DNA of 45,152 nucleotides from Sulfuricurvum sp. (GCA_003245815.1 QKCD01000041.1:1-45152), one strand, 5' to 3'. Positions 9,329 through 18,335 are shown, counted from the first letter of the stretch. Translations and numbers: made by a program. The notes: generated from the letters alone by a model not told the origin.

Positions 9329-9833
9329 GCAGCTCATTGCCCTGCAGGCGCTTCTGCTGCTGCTCTGGCCCCTCTCCTTTGAACTCTTCATCAACATCGA
9401 GATCGCCTTCTTCTCCGCGTTCTTCGTGATGCTGGGCTCCATGTACAGCTACGCGAAGCTCGTACATAAACGGGTCGAGGGGTACGAGAGCGGGGATGGT
9501 CGCGACGCCGTCGACCGCATCGAGGACCCTTTCGACCTCTACGAGACGGACGAACCGCAGGCGGCCGACGCCGAAGATGTTGACATCAGGGCGATCATCA
9601 AGGAAGAGAAGCAGCGGATCAAGGCGAGCGGTGCCGTGAAGAACGCTACCAAGAGCGCGCCGGCGATGGTTTCTCTCTACCGAATCGTCCCCTACGGCCT
9701 GCTTGTCTTGGGTTTCATCGCCCTCAAAAACAATGATATACTCTCGGTATGGACTTATCTGATCGGGCTCGGCCTGGGGATCCCGGCGGGACTCTACGTC
9801 GGCAAGGGGATATTCACCCGGCCGTCGGTTTAA
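9285..9833 (+). CDS. integral membrane protein of unknown function
   Basis: A protein of about 182 aa with two hydrophobic segments near the N-terminus (about residues 15-50), a long acidic cytoplasmic loop (about 60-110) and two more segments at the C-terminus. The start is uncertain: tandem ATGs at 9285 and 9288 overlap the AtpZ-like gene by about 40 bases, a TTG at 9273 is also open, and none has a good ribosome site. It appears to be the last gene of hemL-atpZ-like-this. No family was recognised. Confidence 0.75.
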   Translation: MMTRQTVTAWTKATRQLIALQALLLLLWPLSFELFINIEIAFFSAFFVMLGSMYSYAKLVHKRVEGYESGDGRDAVDRIEDPFDLYETDEPQAADAEDVDIRAIIKEEKQRIKASGAVKNATKSAPAMVSLYRIVPYGLLVLGFIALKNNDILSVWTYLIGLGLGIPAGLYVGKGIFTRPSV

Positions 9834-9891
9834 GAGCATTGCGGGCTCGAAGCAGCAGAGTTACAGAGTGCAAAACCAAAGGAGCAGTGTG

Positions 9892-10257
9892 ATGTCAGAC
9901 GAACAACAAAAAGGCCCCGACGCGGACAGCGAACATTTCCACGCGATCTGGGAGTATGGGCTCAACCCCTCTTCACGGCAGGCCTCGAAGGAGGATATGT
10001 CGGCGGCCCGGAAGGCGATGATCCGTTTTGCGCTGGAACACCCGGTGCGCGATGTCAGGACCTATTCGGGGTACAAGGGGGACCTGCTGATCCAGATCAC
10101 GACGACGGCCCGCGACCTGCTGCCGCTGCTGAAGGCGCATGCGGAGTCGCTGGAGATGCAGACGGTGATCAAGGAACGCAACGATATCGGGATCCACGAA
10201 ATCTACTGCATTACCCCCGATGAGGACGTCTACGGGATCAAGCCCGAAGGGCTGTAG
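9892..10257 (+). CDS. conserved small cytosolic protein
   Basis: A 121-aa soluble protein with no signal or membrane segment; no family was recognised. The start at 9892 is set by AAAGGAG with a 7-base spacer. A GTG 24 bases upstream is also open but lacks a site. The middle (DLLIQITTTARDLLPLLKAHAESL) looks like a beta-alpha unit. It ends 8 bases before the convergent PAS-protein gene. Confidence 0.75.
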   Translation: MSDEQQKGPDADSEHFHAIWEYGLNPSSRQASKEDMSAARKAMIRFALEHPVRDVRTYSGYKGDLLIQITTTARDLLPLLKAHAESLEMQTVIKERNDIGIHEIYCITPDEDVYGIKPEGL

Positions 10258-10265
10258 GCAATCCC

Positions 10266-10952
10266 TTACTTGAGGATCATCGGGATATTAACGGTGATTG
10301 AACTCTCTTTGACGTCGAGATAGAGGTTGCTCTCCGCAATCAGCATCTCGACACCGGGAAGGTGCTTCTTCTCGATGGTGTCGCCGGAGACCTCGATGGC
10401 GAAGATCGTATACTTCTCCCCCTCATACCGGATGTATTCGCCGATCCGGAAATAGAGCCGCGTTTTAACCTCCGCGTTCTGAAGCATACTCGCGTAAATC
10501 TTGTTGAGCAGCTTGATGAAGTGGTTGGCGTTGAGGCGTACCTCGGGGATTGTCGGGTCGAGCTCTTTGAGGAAGATTGTCTTGCTGCCGATGGAGTTGG
10601 AGCTGATGGCGAGGTCGATCAGGGTATAGACGTTGACGAGGTCGACGTCAGTGCGGGGCTTCGTGAACTTGAAGGTGGGCGTCTGGTAGAGCCGGATGCC
10701 GATCTCCTCCTCCGTCTCGTAGCCGACGGTGACGCCGAAGAACTTGAAACGCCCGAACTCCAGGTCGACGAAGGTCGTGTTGAAGCCGAAGCTGCTGCTG
10801 GCGTAGCTCATTGCGATCTCGTAGATCGTGGAGGCGTCGGTGCACCCCATCAGGTATTGGGCCTCCGCGTTAAGCGAGAGGATCTTCCCGTCGGAATTGA
10901 AGAGGATAAAAGGGTTGTAATCGTACTCGATCCACTGCTGTTCAAACGTCAT
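10266..10952 (-). CDS. PAS-domain protein resembling a degenerate histidine kinase
   Basis: A 228-aa soluble protein. Residues about 7-90 have a PAS-like start (NPFILFNSDGKILSLNAEAQYLMG). Residues 130-160 (LDPTIPEVRLNANHFIKLLNKIYAS) match the layout of the HATPase N-box region of sensor kinases, and the C-terminal ESNLYLDVKESSITVNIPM resembles the closing strand of that fold. No phosphoacceptor His block and no DxGxG or GxGLG ATP loops are visible, so it is probably non-catalytic. It starts 11 bases after rpoD, on the same strand. The fold assignment is inference. Confidence 0.7.
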   Translation of the reverse strand: MTFEQQWIEYDYNPFILFNSDGKILSLNAEAQYLMGCTDASTIYEIAMSYASSSFGFNTTFVDLEFGRFKFFGVTVGYETEEEIGIRLYQTPTFKFTKPRTDVDLVNVYTLIDLAISSNSIGSKTIFLKELDPTIPEVRLNANHFIKLLNKIYASMLQNAEVKTRLYFRIGEYIRYEGEKYTIFAIEVSGDTIEKKHLPGVEMLIAESNLYLDVKESSITVNIPMILK

Positions 10953-10963
10953 GGGCTACCGGG

Positions 10964-12838
10964 TCACTCTTCGATGTAGTTTTTCAGCTTGCGGCCCACT
11001 TTGGGGTGCTTGAGCTTTTTGATGGCGCTGCTTTCGATCTGGCGGACCCGTTCGCGGGTGACGTTAAGCTCCTTGCCGATCTCTTCGAGAGTGCGGTCGC
11101 TCTCGTCGTCCATAATGCCGAAGCGCATCTTGATGACGGCCTTCTCCCGCTCGTTAAGCTGCTCGAGGACGCTCTCGATCTGCATGCGCAGGTCGTCCTT
11201 GAGGATCGCGTCGGAGGGGGAGAGGGAGGTCTTGTCCTCGATGAAGTCGCCGAAGCGGCCGTCGTCCTCGTTGCCGATCGGCGCCTCGAGGGAGATCGGC
11301 TCCTTGGTGATCTTGATGACGTTCTTGACCTTCTCCGCCGTCAGGCCGACTTCCGCCGCGATGGTCTCGACGTCGGGCTCCTTGCCATGCTCCTGGAGGT
11401 ATTTGCGCATGATTTTGTTGATGCGGTTGATCGTCTCGATCATGTGGATCGGGATGCGGATCGTGCGTGCCTGGTCGGCGATGGCCCGGCTGATCGCCTG
11501 GCGGATCCACCAGGTCGCGTAGGTGGAGAACTTGTACCCCTTTTGGTACTCGAACTTGTCGACGGCCTTCATCAGGCCGATGTTCCCCTCCTGGATCAGG
11601 TCGAGGAAGGGGAGGCCGCGGTTCGTGTAGCGTTTGGCGATGGAGACGACCAGACGCAGGTTCGATTTCGCCATGCGCGTCTTGGAGGTTTCGGAGATCG
11701 CCTTGCCGCGCTTGATCTGCTCGAGGATGTCGGAGAGTTTTTCCGGATCCATGTCGAAGCTTCCCTTTGAAGCCTCCTTCGTCTGAATCAGCTTCTTGAT
11801 CTCCATATAGGTGCTGACCATCGTCGCCTCGGGGACCATCGTCGTGATCTCCTCCTTGGAGAGGTCGGTGATCTTCGCCAGGATGCTGCGGTGGTTCTTC
11901 TTCAGGGTGTCGTTGAAGAGCGGGAGCTTGTACTCGAGGCGCTTGAGCTCCTTCTCAAACCCCTCGTCGCTTTTTAGGGAGGTCTCCATGGAGCGGACCA
12001 GTTCGTTGATCAGCTTGGAGGTCGGTCCCAGGTCGAGCAGGCGCTCTTTGAGAACCGCCTTTTTGAAGGCGATGGTGAGGTGGTGCTGGATGTAGTCGGT
12101 CGTGACCTCGTCACCCTCGTTGAATTCGAAGGGCTTGTCGGCCGCTTTGACCCACTCCTTCTTCGCCTTCTCCAGGGCCTTGAAGCTCGTAGCGACTTTG
12201 TCGACGCGCTTCTTGTCCTTGGCGGAGAGGGCCTTTTCGACGCCGCCGTTGTCGTCATCATCGTCGTTATCGTCGTTATCGTCGTCGGAACCCTCATCGT
12301 CGAAGCTCTTGAAGAGTTCCTTGACGCGGCGTTCGCGGTTGATCAGCGGCTCTTTATAGTCGAGGATGAAGTCGATCAGGTAGGGGACGGAACAGATCGC
12401 GTCGATAATGATGCTCTCGCCGTATTCGATCTTCTTGGAGATTTCGATCTCCTCCTCTTTCGTCAGCAGCGGGATCTGACCCATTTCGCGCAGGTACATC
12501 CGTACCGGGGAGTCGGAACGGGACCATTCGAGCAGTTCGTGTTCACGGAGGATGTCGAAATCCTCGCCTTTGGCCTCGGAGAGCATCTTCAGCTGGGCTT
12601 TACGGCGTGCTTCGGCTTCCTGCTCGTTGAGCATCTTGGCATGTTCGGAGGAGGTGTAGAGGCAGACGTCGTATTTCTGAGAGAGCTTCTGGATCGATTT
12701 TGCCTGTGCCGAGGTCGGCTGTTTGTCAAAGAGGTCCGCGATGGACTCGAAGGTCATACAGGTGGTCGATTTGTGTTCGGCGAAAAGGGTTTCTAAAGCT
12801 TTATTCAATTCTTTGGCGGTCATGAGGGAGGGCTCCAT
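10964..12838 (-). CDS. rpoD: primary sigma factor RpoD (sigma-70)
   Basis: Housekeeping sigma factor directing RNA polymerase to -10/-35 promoters. The 624-aa protein shows region 1.2 ([21 protein letters not shown], about residues 110-130), region 2 ([22 protein letters not shown] through [17 protein letters not shown]), region 3, and region 4.2 ([19 protein letters not shown]) near the C-terminus. The non-conserved region holds an Asp/Asn-rich run at about residues 180-198. The start may instead be the ATG at 12823 (MTAKELNK), which has a GGAG 8 bases upstream; the outer ATG at 12838 adds five residues. Confidence 0.97.
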   Translation of the reverse strand: MEPSLMTAKELNKALETLFAEHKSTTCMTFESIADLFDKQPTSAQAKSIQKLSQKYDVCLYTSSEHAKMLNEQEAEARRKAQLKMLSEAKGEDFDILREHELLEWSRSDSPVRMYLREMGQIPLLTKEEEIEISKKIEYGESIIIDAICSVPYLIDFILDYKEPLINRERRVKELFKSFDDEGSDDDNDDNDDDDDNGGVEKALSAKDKKRVDKVATSFKALEKAKKEWVKAADKPFEFNEGDEVTTDYIQHHLTIAFKKAVLKERLLDLGPTSKLINELVRSMETSLKSDEGFEKELKRLEYKLPLFNDTLKKNHRSILAKITDLSKEEITTMVPEATMVSTYMEIKKLIQTKEASKGSFDMDPEKLSDILEQIKRGKAISETSKTRMAKSNLRLVVSIAKRYTNRGLPFLDLIQEGNIGLMKAVDKFEYQKGYKFSTYATWWIRQAISRAIADQARTIRIPIHMIETINRINKIMRKYLQEHGKEPDVETIAAEVGLTAEKVKNVIKITKEPISLEAPIGNEDDGRFGDFIEDKTSLSPSDAILKDDLRMQIESVLEQLNEREKAVIKMRFGIMDDESDRTLEEIGKELNVTRERVRQIESSAIKKLKHPKVGRKLKNYIEE

Positions 12839-12952
12839 CTCAGAATAGATTCTTCGGCGCGCGGAGTGCGCCGACGTGACATTGGGGTGGATTATACTTT
12901 ATCTATACTTAATCACGGCTTGAAGCAGCCGGGGCGGGAGCTTCGGCAGGAG

Positions 12953-12969
12953 TGGAACGCCTCTTGCTT
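12953..12969 (+). promoter_or_regulatory. sigma-54 promoter for the flagellar rod genes
   Basis: The sequence TGGAAC-N5-TTGCTT fits the -24/-12 consensus of RpoN promoters, including the GG and GC dinucleotides at the right spacing. It lies 33 bases before the first rod gene, giving a leader of about 20 bases. In Campylobacterota many rod and hook genes are RpoN-dependent, which supports the call. An unrelated TATACT box at 12893-12898 lies further upstream. Confidence 0.85.
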
Positions 12970-13002
12970 AAGTCCGGAAAGCACGCTCAGAAAGGAGCTT
13001 TT

Positions 13003-13827
13003 ATGCAGACCGGATACTACGCGGCGGCAGGGGGAATGGTTACCCAGTTCAACCGGCTCGATACCATCGCCAACAACCTCGCCAACGCCAACACCGCCGG
13101 GTTTAAGAAGGATGCGACCGTGACCGGCGATTTCCTCCGTCTCTACAAGGAGGCCCGCGATGAGCTTCCCCTGCAGAACGACACCGTCGAAGGGGCGCAG
13201 TTCTACCACCGCTCTCTTACGCGGGTGCCCCAGATCGTGGAGGGGTACACCGACCACTCCCTGGGGGTGATCCAGCAGACCGGCAACACCTTCGATTTCG
13301 CCCTGACTCGCGAAGGGCTCTTCTTCGCCGTTAGAACCCCCGAGGGGATCCGCCTGACCCGTGACGGCTCCTTCACCCTCAGCGACGAGGGGAAACTGGT
13401 GACCAAGCAGGGGTACGAAGTCCTCCCCAGCGACTATTTCGAATCCCAGAACGCCATCACGTTCGACGCGACGGACAGTGTGGTCGAGGCGGACAAGAAC
13501 GGGCAGTTCTACATCGCCGTTCCGGGCTCGGCCCAGCTGACGGCGACGTCGAAGCTGATGGTCGTCAGCCCCGAGAACCTTAAATGGCTCCGCAAAGGGG
13601 GCGACGGCCTCTTCATTCCGCCGGAAGGGGAGCGCCTGCAGCCGCTGGCCGAGAGCAACGCCGTCAGCCAGGGCGCCGTCGAGAAGAGCAACGTCAACGC
13701 GGTCAACGAGATGGTGGCCATGATCGAGGCCAACCGCCTGGTGGGGATGTACCAGAAGGCGATGGACAGTCAGATGAACGACCTGAACCGCGATGCGATC
13801 GAAAAACTGGCCGTGACCAGAAAATAA
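13003..13827 (+). CDS. flgF: flagellar basal-body rod protein, FlgF-type (FlgG paralogue)
   Basis: Proximal rod component of the flagellum, exported by the flagellar type III apparatus. The 274-aa protein starts MQTGYYAAAGGM, preceded by AAAGGAG. It has the rod N-terminal motif TIANNLANANTAGFKKD (residues about 25-41) and the matching C-terminal helix EKSNVNAVNEMVAMIEANR. It precedes flgG by 9 bases; in Campylobacter the equivalent paralogue is called flgG2. A longer frame open upstream lacks a ribosome site. Confidence 0.93.
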   Translation: MQTGYYAAAGGMVTQFNRLDTIANNLANANTAGFKKDATVTGDFLRLYKEARDELPLQNDTVEGAQFYHRSLTRVPQIVEGYTDHSLGVIQQTGNTFDFALTREGLFFAVRTPEGIRLTRDGSFTLSDEGKLVTKQGYEVLPSDYFESQNAITFDATDSVVEADKNGQFYIAVPGSAQLTATSKLMVVSPENLKWLRKGGDGLFIPPEGERLQPLAESNAVSQGAVEKSNVNAVNEMVAMIEANRLVGMYQKAMDSQMNDLNRDAIEKLAVTRK

Positions 13828-13836
13828 GGATAACCC

Positions 13837-14625
13837 ATGATGCAATCACTCTACACCAGCTCGACGGGGATGCTGGGCATGCAGCAGCAGATCGACACGA
13901 CGGCGAACAACATTGCCAACGTCAATACGATCGGCTTCAAGAAGTCCCGTGCCGAGTTTGCGGACCTGATGTACAAGGTGATGGAGTACGCCGGTACCGC
14001 GACGAGCGACGTCACCAAGTCGCCCACGGGCATCGAAGTGGGCCTGGGGGTACGCTCCACGGCCGTCAACAAGATCTTCAGCGAGGGGAGCCTCAAGCAG
14101 ACGGACAACCAGCTCGACATGGCGATCACCGGCGGCGGCTTCTTCAAGCTCGAGCTTCCCGACGGCACGGAAGTCTACTCCCGCAACGGCGCCTTCAAAC
14201 TTGACGAGACGGGGGCCATCGTCAACAGCGACGGCTACAAGCTGGTCCCGGAGATTGTCGTCCCCGAAGATGCGACGAACATCTCCGTTGGTACGGACGG
14301 TACGGTCTCCGTCGTTCAGGCGGGGCAGACCCAGGCGACGCAGGTGGGGCAGATCCTGCTGACCAACTTCATTAACCCCGCCGGCCTGCACGCCCTGGGA
14401 GACAACCTCTACGTCGAGACGGACAGCTCCGGCCAGCCCATCGACGACACGCCGGGCGTCAACGGCCTGGGGATCCTGCGCCAGGGCTTTGTGGAGCTGA
14501 GCAACGTCCAGCTCGTCGTGGAACTGACGGACCTCATTACCGGGCAGCGCGCCTACGACGCCAACTCCAAGGTGATTACCGCCAGCGACGAGATGCTCCA
14601 GACGGTCAACGGCCTCAAACGCTGA
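13837..14625 (+). CDS. flgG: flagellar distal rod protein FlgG
   Basis: Distal rod protein linking the proximal rod to the hook. It is 262 aa, the usual length. Seen: the MMQSLYTSSTGMLGMQQQIDTTANNIANVNT start, the GTATSDVTKSPTGIEVGLGV block characteristic of FlgG and the C-terminal ELSNVQLVVELTDLITGQRAY helix. An AAGGATAA site precedes the start. It is co-transcribed with the preceding rod gene, probably from the sigma-54 site. Confidence 0.97.
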   Translation: MMQSLYTSSTGMLGMQQQIDTTANNIANVNTIGFKKSRAEFADLMYKVMEYAGTATSDVTKSPTGIEVGLGVRSTAVNKIFSEGSLKQTDNQLDMAITGGGFFKLELPDGTEVYSRNGAFKLDETGAIVNSDGYKLVPEIVVPEDATNISVGTDGTVSVVQAGQTQATQVGQILLTNFINPAGLHALGDNLYVETDSSGQPIDDTPGVNGLGILRQGFVELSNVQLVVELTDLITGQRAYDANSKVITASDEMLQTVNGLKR

Positions 14626-14720
14626 TGACCCGGGGCCCTTCGCGGTTCCCGGAATGGCTTGATATTTTGTAATATTAGGCTGCCTTTCCCTATTTTATCT
14701 TCCTTAAACATCCGATGCGA

Positions 14721-14726
14721 TATAAT
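14721..14726 (+). promoter_or_regulatory. -10 box upstream of leuD
   Basis: A perfect TATAAT preceded by a T-rich tract (about 14680-14705) and no clear -35. The predicted transcript begins near 14733, just before the hairpin at 14744-14763. Confidence 0.6.
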
Positions 14727-14743
14727 CCCCGAATTAAATTACA

Positions 14744-14763
14744 CGGGGTGTCTGATCACCCCG
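14744..14763 (+). promoter_or_regulatory. leader hairpin in front of leuD
   Basis: A perfect 7-bp stem (CGGGGTG / CACCCCG, loop TCTGAT) lies between the -10 box and the leuD start, ending 15 bases before the ATG. No T-run follows, so it is not a classic terminator. It could stabilise the mRNA 5' end, bind a regulator, or affect ribosome loading. Confidence 0.55.
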
Positions 14764-14778
14764 ATTTCAGGACTTTAA

Positions 14779-15282
14779 ATGCAAAAAATTGCCGGTAAAG
14801 TATGGAATTTTGGCAAGGATATCGATACGGATCTTATCATTGCCGCACGCTATCTGAATACTTCCGACCCCAAAGAGCTGGCGAAGCACGTCATGGAGGA
14901 CGCCGATCCGGAGTTCGTCTCCAAGATGCAGCCGGGCGATATCATCGTCGCCGGCGAAAACTTCGGCTGCGGCTCGTCACGCGAGCATGCACCGATCGCC
15001 CTTAAAGCGGCGGGCATCGCCGCCGTCGTTGCGCCGACCTTCGCGCGCATCTTCTACCGCAACGCCTTCAACATGGGGCTGCCGATCTTCGAGCTCCCCG
15101 AGAGTGCGGAGATCAAAGAGGGTGAGGCGATCAGCATCGACATGAACGCGGGCACGATCACCAACACGACGACGGGCAAGGTCTACAACTTTACGCCGAT
15201 CCCGGCATTCATGCAGGAGCTGCTCAACGCGGGCGGCCTGATGAACTACGCGGCCGACGAAATCGCACAGCAGGAGAAGTAA
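14779..15282 (+). CDS. leuD: 3-isopropylmalate dehydratase small subunit
   Basis: Small subunit of isopropylmalate isomerase in leucine synthesis; it partners with LeuC, whose gene is not in the window. The 167-aa protein is of the short type. Seen: [16 protein letters not shown], the swivel-domain signature [13 protein letters not shown] and [17 protein letters not shown]. Its stop overlaps the leuB ATG by one base. Promoter and leader hairpin are visible upstream. Confidence 0.95.
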   Translation: MQKIAGKVWNFGKDIDTDLIIAARYLNTSDPKELAKHVMEDADPEFVSKMQPGDIIVAGENFGCGSSREHAPIALKAAGIAAVVAPTFARIFYRNAFNMGLPIFELPESAEIKEGEAISIDMNAGTITNTTTGKVYNFTPIPAFMQELLNAGGLMNYAADEIAQQEK

Positions 15283-16361
15283 TGAGCGGATACAAAATTG
15301 CACTGATCAAAGGGGACGGCATCGGGCCGGAGATCATCGACGAAGCGGTGAAGGTCCTTGACGCCGTCGCATCCTGCGAAGGTTTCGAACTGAAGTACCA
15401 GGAGGTACTGATGGGGGGCTGCGCCTACGACATCACGGGCGACCCGCTTCCGCAGGAGACGATCGACGTCTCCCTCAACGCCGACGCCGTACTTTTCGGC
15501 GCCATCGGCGGCCAGAAATGGGACACGCTTCCGCGTGAAAAGCGTCCGGAGAGCGGCCTGCTGCGTTTCCGCAAAGAGCTCGGCGTCTTCGCCAACCTCC
15601 GTCCGGCGGTCGTCTACGACGAACTCGTCAACGCCAGCTCCCTGAAACCGGAAATCGTCAAGGGCGTCGACCTGATGGTCGTCCGCGAACTGATCGGCGG
15701 CATCTACTTCGGCGAACCGAAGGGACGCGAGGGGAACGAACGCGCCTACAACACGATGGTCTACACCCGTGAAGAGATCGTCCGTATCGCCCACAAGGCT
15801 TTCCAGATTGCGATGGAACGCGACAAGCGTGTTTGCTCTGTCGACAAGGCGAACGTCCTGGACGTCTCCCAGCTCTGGCGTGACACTGTCGAAGAGATCG
15901 CTAAGGAGTACCCGGAGGTAACACTGTCGCACATGTACGTCGACAATGCGGCGATGCAGCTGATCCGCGATCCGAAACAGTTTGACGTCATCCTGACGGG
16001 CAACATCTTCGGCGACATCCTTAGCGACGAGGCGAGCATGCTCTCAGGCTCCATCGGGCTGCTCCCCTCCGCTTCCGTCGGCAATAAGATCGGCGTCTAC
16101 GAGCCGATCCACGGCTCCGCGCCGGATATCGCGGGGCAGGGGATCGCCAACCCGATCGCTACGATCGCCAGCGCCTCGATGATGCTGCGCTTTGCCCTCG
16201 GCGAAACGAAGGCGGCCGACCGTATCGACGCCGCCATCAAGCAGGCGCTTGCGGAAGGATACCGCACGAAGGACCTGGCGCAGTTCGATGCGAAGGAGAT
16301 CTGCTCGACCAGCGAGATGGGCTCCATCATCGCCAACTACGCGGCCAAATGCAAACACTGA
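15282..16361 (+). CDS. leuB: 3-isopropylmalate dehydrogenase
   Basis: NAD-dependent oxidative decarboxylation of 3-isopropylmalate, the third step of leucine synthesis. It is 359 aa, the normal length. Seen: [18 protein letters not shown] at the N-terminus, the substrate arginines in [10 protein letters not shown] and [14 protein letters not shown], and the metal/cofactor signature [13 protein letters not shown] followed by GLLPSASVG. It is coupled to leuD by a one-base overlap and overlaps the next gene by 13 bases. Confidence 0.97.
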   Translation: MSGYKIALIKGDGIGPEIIDEAVKVLDAVASCEGFELKYQEVLMGGCAYDITGDPLPQETIDVSLNADAVLFGAIGGQKWDTLPREKRPESGLLRFRKELGVFANLRPAVVYDELVNASSLKPEIVKGVDLMVVRELIGGIYFGEPKGREGNERAYNTMVYTREEIVRIAHKAFQIAMERDKRVCSVDKANVLDVSQLWRDTVEEIAKEYPEVTLSHMYVDNAAMQLIRDPKQFDVILTGNIFGDILSDEASMLSGSIGLLPSASVGNKIGVYEPIHGSAPDIAGQGIANPIATIASASMMLRFALGETKAADRIDAAIKQALAEGYRTKDLAQFDAKEICSTSEMGSIIANYAAKCKH

Positions 16362-16597
16362 CCCTTGCCAACATCTACGAACTCCAGGGCCTCAAAGAGG
16401 AGGCACTGGAGATCTACAAGGAGATCCTGAAAAAGGATCCCAACAACGCGGAGGCACGCATTGCCATCCGGCGTCTTTCGGGTATGCGCAGAAAATTCCT
16501 TGGGGTGAACCAGGAGATGAAGGACTTTTTTGTGCATATGGAGGAACCGGTCGAGTTTAACGAGTTTGAAAGGTGGTTGTTGAAGCTATGGAACTGA
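16349..16597 (+). CDS. small tetratricopeptide-repeat protein
   Basis: An 82-aa protein with one clear TPR unit at residues about 4-38 ([20 protein letters not shown] followed by [12 protein letters not shown]). TPR units mediate protein contacts; the partner is unknown. Its start lies inside the end of leuB (13-base overlap). Its end overlaps or abuts the CiaD-like gene, whose ATG at 16588 is 10 bases before this stop. Dense packing shows that leuB, this gene, the next and probably purU share a transcript. Confidence 0.83.
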   Translation: MQTLTLANIYELQGLKEEALEIYKEILKKDPNNAEARIAIRRLSGMRRKFLGVNQEMKDFFVHMEEPVEFNEFERWLLKLWN

Positions 16598-16929
16598 AAG
16601 ACGTCATCCTCTCCACACTGGCTGAAATGGAGGAGGAGCTTCCGGAGAAAGAGGCCGCTTCCGAGACTTCGGTGCACGCCGCGTCCGACGAGGGCGGCGA
16701 GACTGCACTCAGCGACCCCTTCACACACGGCTCCCCGGAGGAGATCCTGCAGGACGAACAGCGTTACCTCGAAAGCGTCAAAGAGCGCCTGCTGGTGCTC
16801 TTCGAAGGGTTCCAGTCGCCGAACAACAGCCATATCGAGGCGAAGGTGGACCTGACCCTCAATTTCCTGGAGTATCTGCTGGCGACCATCGATACCCGGA
16901 TCGAAAAAATCAAAAAGAGTGGAAGATAA
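16588..16929 (+). CDS. CiaD-like domain protein
   Basis: A 113-aa acidic protein. It begins [20 protein letters not shown], which resembles the N-terminal block of Campylobacterota CiaD-like proteins, and ends with a helical segment (VDLTLNFLEYLLATIDTRIEK). CiaD of Campylobacter is a secreted effector encoded near purU, and purU also follows here 3 bases later, so gene order supports the call. In a free-living relative the original role is probably not invasion. A GTG at 16573 is also open; the ATG gives the family-like start. Confidence 0.65.
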   Translation: MELKDVILSTLAEMEEELPEKEAASETSVHAASDEGGETALSDPFTHGSPEEILQDEQRYLESVKERLLVLFEGFQSPNNSHIEAKVDLTLNFLEYLLATIDTRIEKIKKSGR

Positions 16930-16932
16930 TTA

Positions 16933-17769
16933 ATGGACCAATACCGTGTTTTGATCGATTCAAATGATGAGAAGGGGCTCGTCTTCAAAGTCTCGAACAT
17001 CTTCTATCAGCGCGATCTCAATATCATTTCGAACAACGAATTCGTCGACAAGGTCAACAACCGTTTCTTCATGCGCAGCGTCGTTGCCGGCGTGGCCGAT
17101 CCCGAGGCACTGCGGGCCGAACTTGAGGCGGCACTGCCGAAGGATGCCAGCATCGAGGTCATCGCACCCCGGAAGAAGAAGATCGTTCTGATGGTCACCA
17201 AGGAGTCCCACGCTCTGGGGGACATCCTCATCCGTTACGAGGACGGGGAGCTCGATGCGGAGATCGTCGGCGTCGTCTCCAACTACGACCTGCTGCAGCC
17301 GCTGGTGGAGAAGTTCGGCATCCCGTTCTATACCGTCTCCCACGTCGACCTCGACCGGGATGCCCATGAAGGAAAGGTCCTGGAGAAACTGGCCGAGCTC
17401 GGGGAGTTCGATTACATCGTCCTGGCCAAGTACATGCGGATCCTGACGCCGCGCTTCGTCGAGGCCTATGAGAGCAAGATCATCAACATCCACCACTCCT
17501 TTCTTCCCGCCTTTATCGGGGCCAATCCCTACAAACAAGCCTATGAGCGGGGGGTCAAGATCATCGGTGCGACGGCGCACTTCGTCAACAACGACCTCGA
17601 CGAGGGGCCGATCATCGCCCAGGACGTTATTCATGTCGACCACGAGTACGACTGGAAACAGCTGCAGGGGCTGGGGCGCGACGTCGAGAAGGTCGTCCTC
17701 TCCCGCGCCCTCAAGCTGGCCCTGGAGGACCGCATCTTCGTCAACGGGAACAAGACCGTCATTTTTTAA
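16933..17769 (+). CDS. purU: formyltetrahydrofolate deformylase
   Basis: Hydrolyses 10-formyl-THF to formate and THF, balancing one-carbon pools for purine synthesis. In the 278-aa protein, residues 1-80 are an ACT domain (RVLIDSNDEKGLVFKVSN), followed by a formyltransferase-fold domain with the catalytic set: Asn/His in INIHHSFLPAFIGANPY, His in GATAHFVNNDLDEGPI and the Asp in the same loop. It is the last gene of the leu/TPR/CiaD-like run and is followed by a structured intergenic element. Confidence 0.95.
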   Translation: MDQYRVLIDSNDEKGLVFKVSNIFYQRDLNIISNNEFVDKVNNRFFMRSVVAGVADPEALRAELEAALPKDASIEVIAPRKKKIVLMVTKESHALGDILIRYEDGELDAEIVGVVSNYDLLQPLVEKFGIPFYTVSHVDLDRDAHEGKVLEKLAELGEFDYIVLAKYMRILTPRFVEAYESKIINIHHSFLPAFIGANPYKQAYERGVKIIGATAHFVNNDLDEGPIIAQDVIHVDHEYDWKQLQGLGRDVEKVVLSRALKLALEDRIFVNGNKTVIF

Positions 17770-17777
17770 TGAGAAAC

Positions 17778-17850
17778 GCTAAGTGGGCAAAGCCCATTTA
17801 GCTACGCTACCGCTGTGGTTACTTCGGCAGTAGGCCCACGCGCTTTGCGC
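17778..17850 (+). ncRNA. structured intergenic element between purU and trmL
   Basis: An 11-bp stem (17778-17788 with 17792-17802, loop AAA, one G-T pair) contains GTGGGC. This sequence can pair either with GCCCA in the same hairpin or with GCCCAC at 17834-17839. A second small hairpin GCGC-TTT-GCGC ends the element at 17840-17850. No T-run follows the stems. It could be a terminator variant, a REP-like repeat or a leader with alternative folds for trmL; which is not decidable here. Confidence 0.4.
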
Positions 17851-17861
17851 TTTCAAGGTTT

Positions 17862-18335
17862 ATGATGTTCAACGTCGTTCTTGTGCATCCGCAGATCCCC
17901 AACAACACCGGCACGATCGGCCGTATCTGCGTCAATACCGGCAGTACCCTCCACCTGATCGAACCGCTCGGATTCGACATCTCAGAAAAGGCGGTACGCC
18001 GGGCGGGCCTGGACTACTGGCACAAGCTGGACCTGAAGGTGTGGGAGAGTCTGGAAGCTTTTTTCGAAGCGCAGGGGGAGGGGATCCGCTGCCATTTCGC
18101 CACGACGAAGAGCGACCGTCCCTATTTCGAAGCGTCGTTTCAGGAGGGCGATTTCCTCTTTTTCGGGAGTGAGACCGGCGGGTTGCCGGAAACACTGCTG
18201 GCGCCGCGCCCGGAGCAGTGCATCACCATCCCGATGACCCGCGAGGGGCGGAGCCTGAACCTGGCCGTCAGTACGGGGATCGTGCTCTACGAAGCGATCA
18301 AACAGAACTTTACCACCTACAAGGAGCTGATGTGA
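17862..18335 (+). CDS. trmL: tRNA (cytidine/uridine-34 2'-O)-methyltransferase
   Basis: SPOUT-class methyltransferase that methylates the wobble base of tRNA-Leu with SAM. The 157-aa length fits TrmL. Seen: VLVHPQIPNNTGTIGRICVN at the N-terminus, FFGSETGGLPETLL and the knot motif IPMTREGRSLNLAVSTGIVLYEA. The start is one of two tandem ATGs (17862 or 17865) after AAGG. Its stop overlaps the GTG start of the next small gene. Confidence 0.93.
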   Translation: MMFNVVLVHPQIPNNTGTIGRICVNTGSTLHLIEPLGFDISEKAVRRAGLDYWHKLDLKVWESLEAFFEAQGEGIRCHFATTKSDRPYFEASFQEGDFLFFGSETGGLPETLLAPRPEQCITIPMTREGRSLNLAVSTGIVLYEAIKQNFTTYKELM

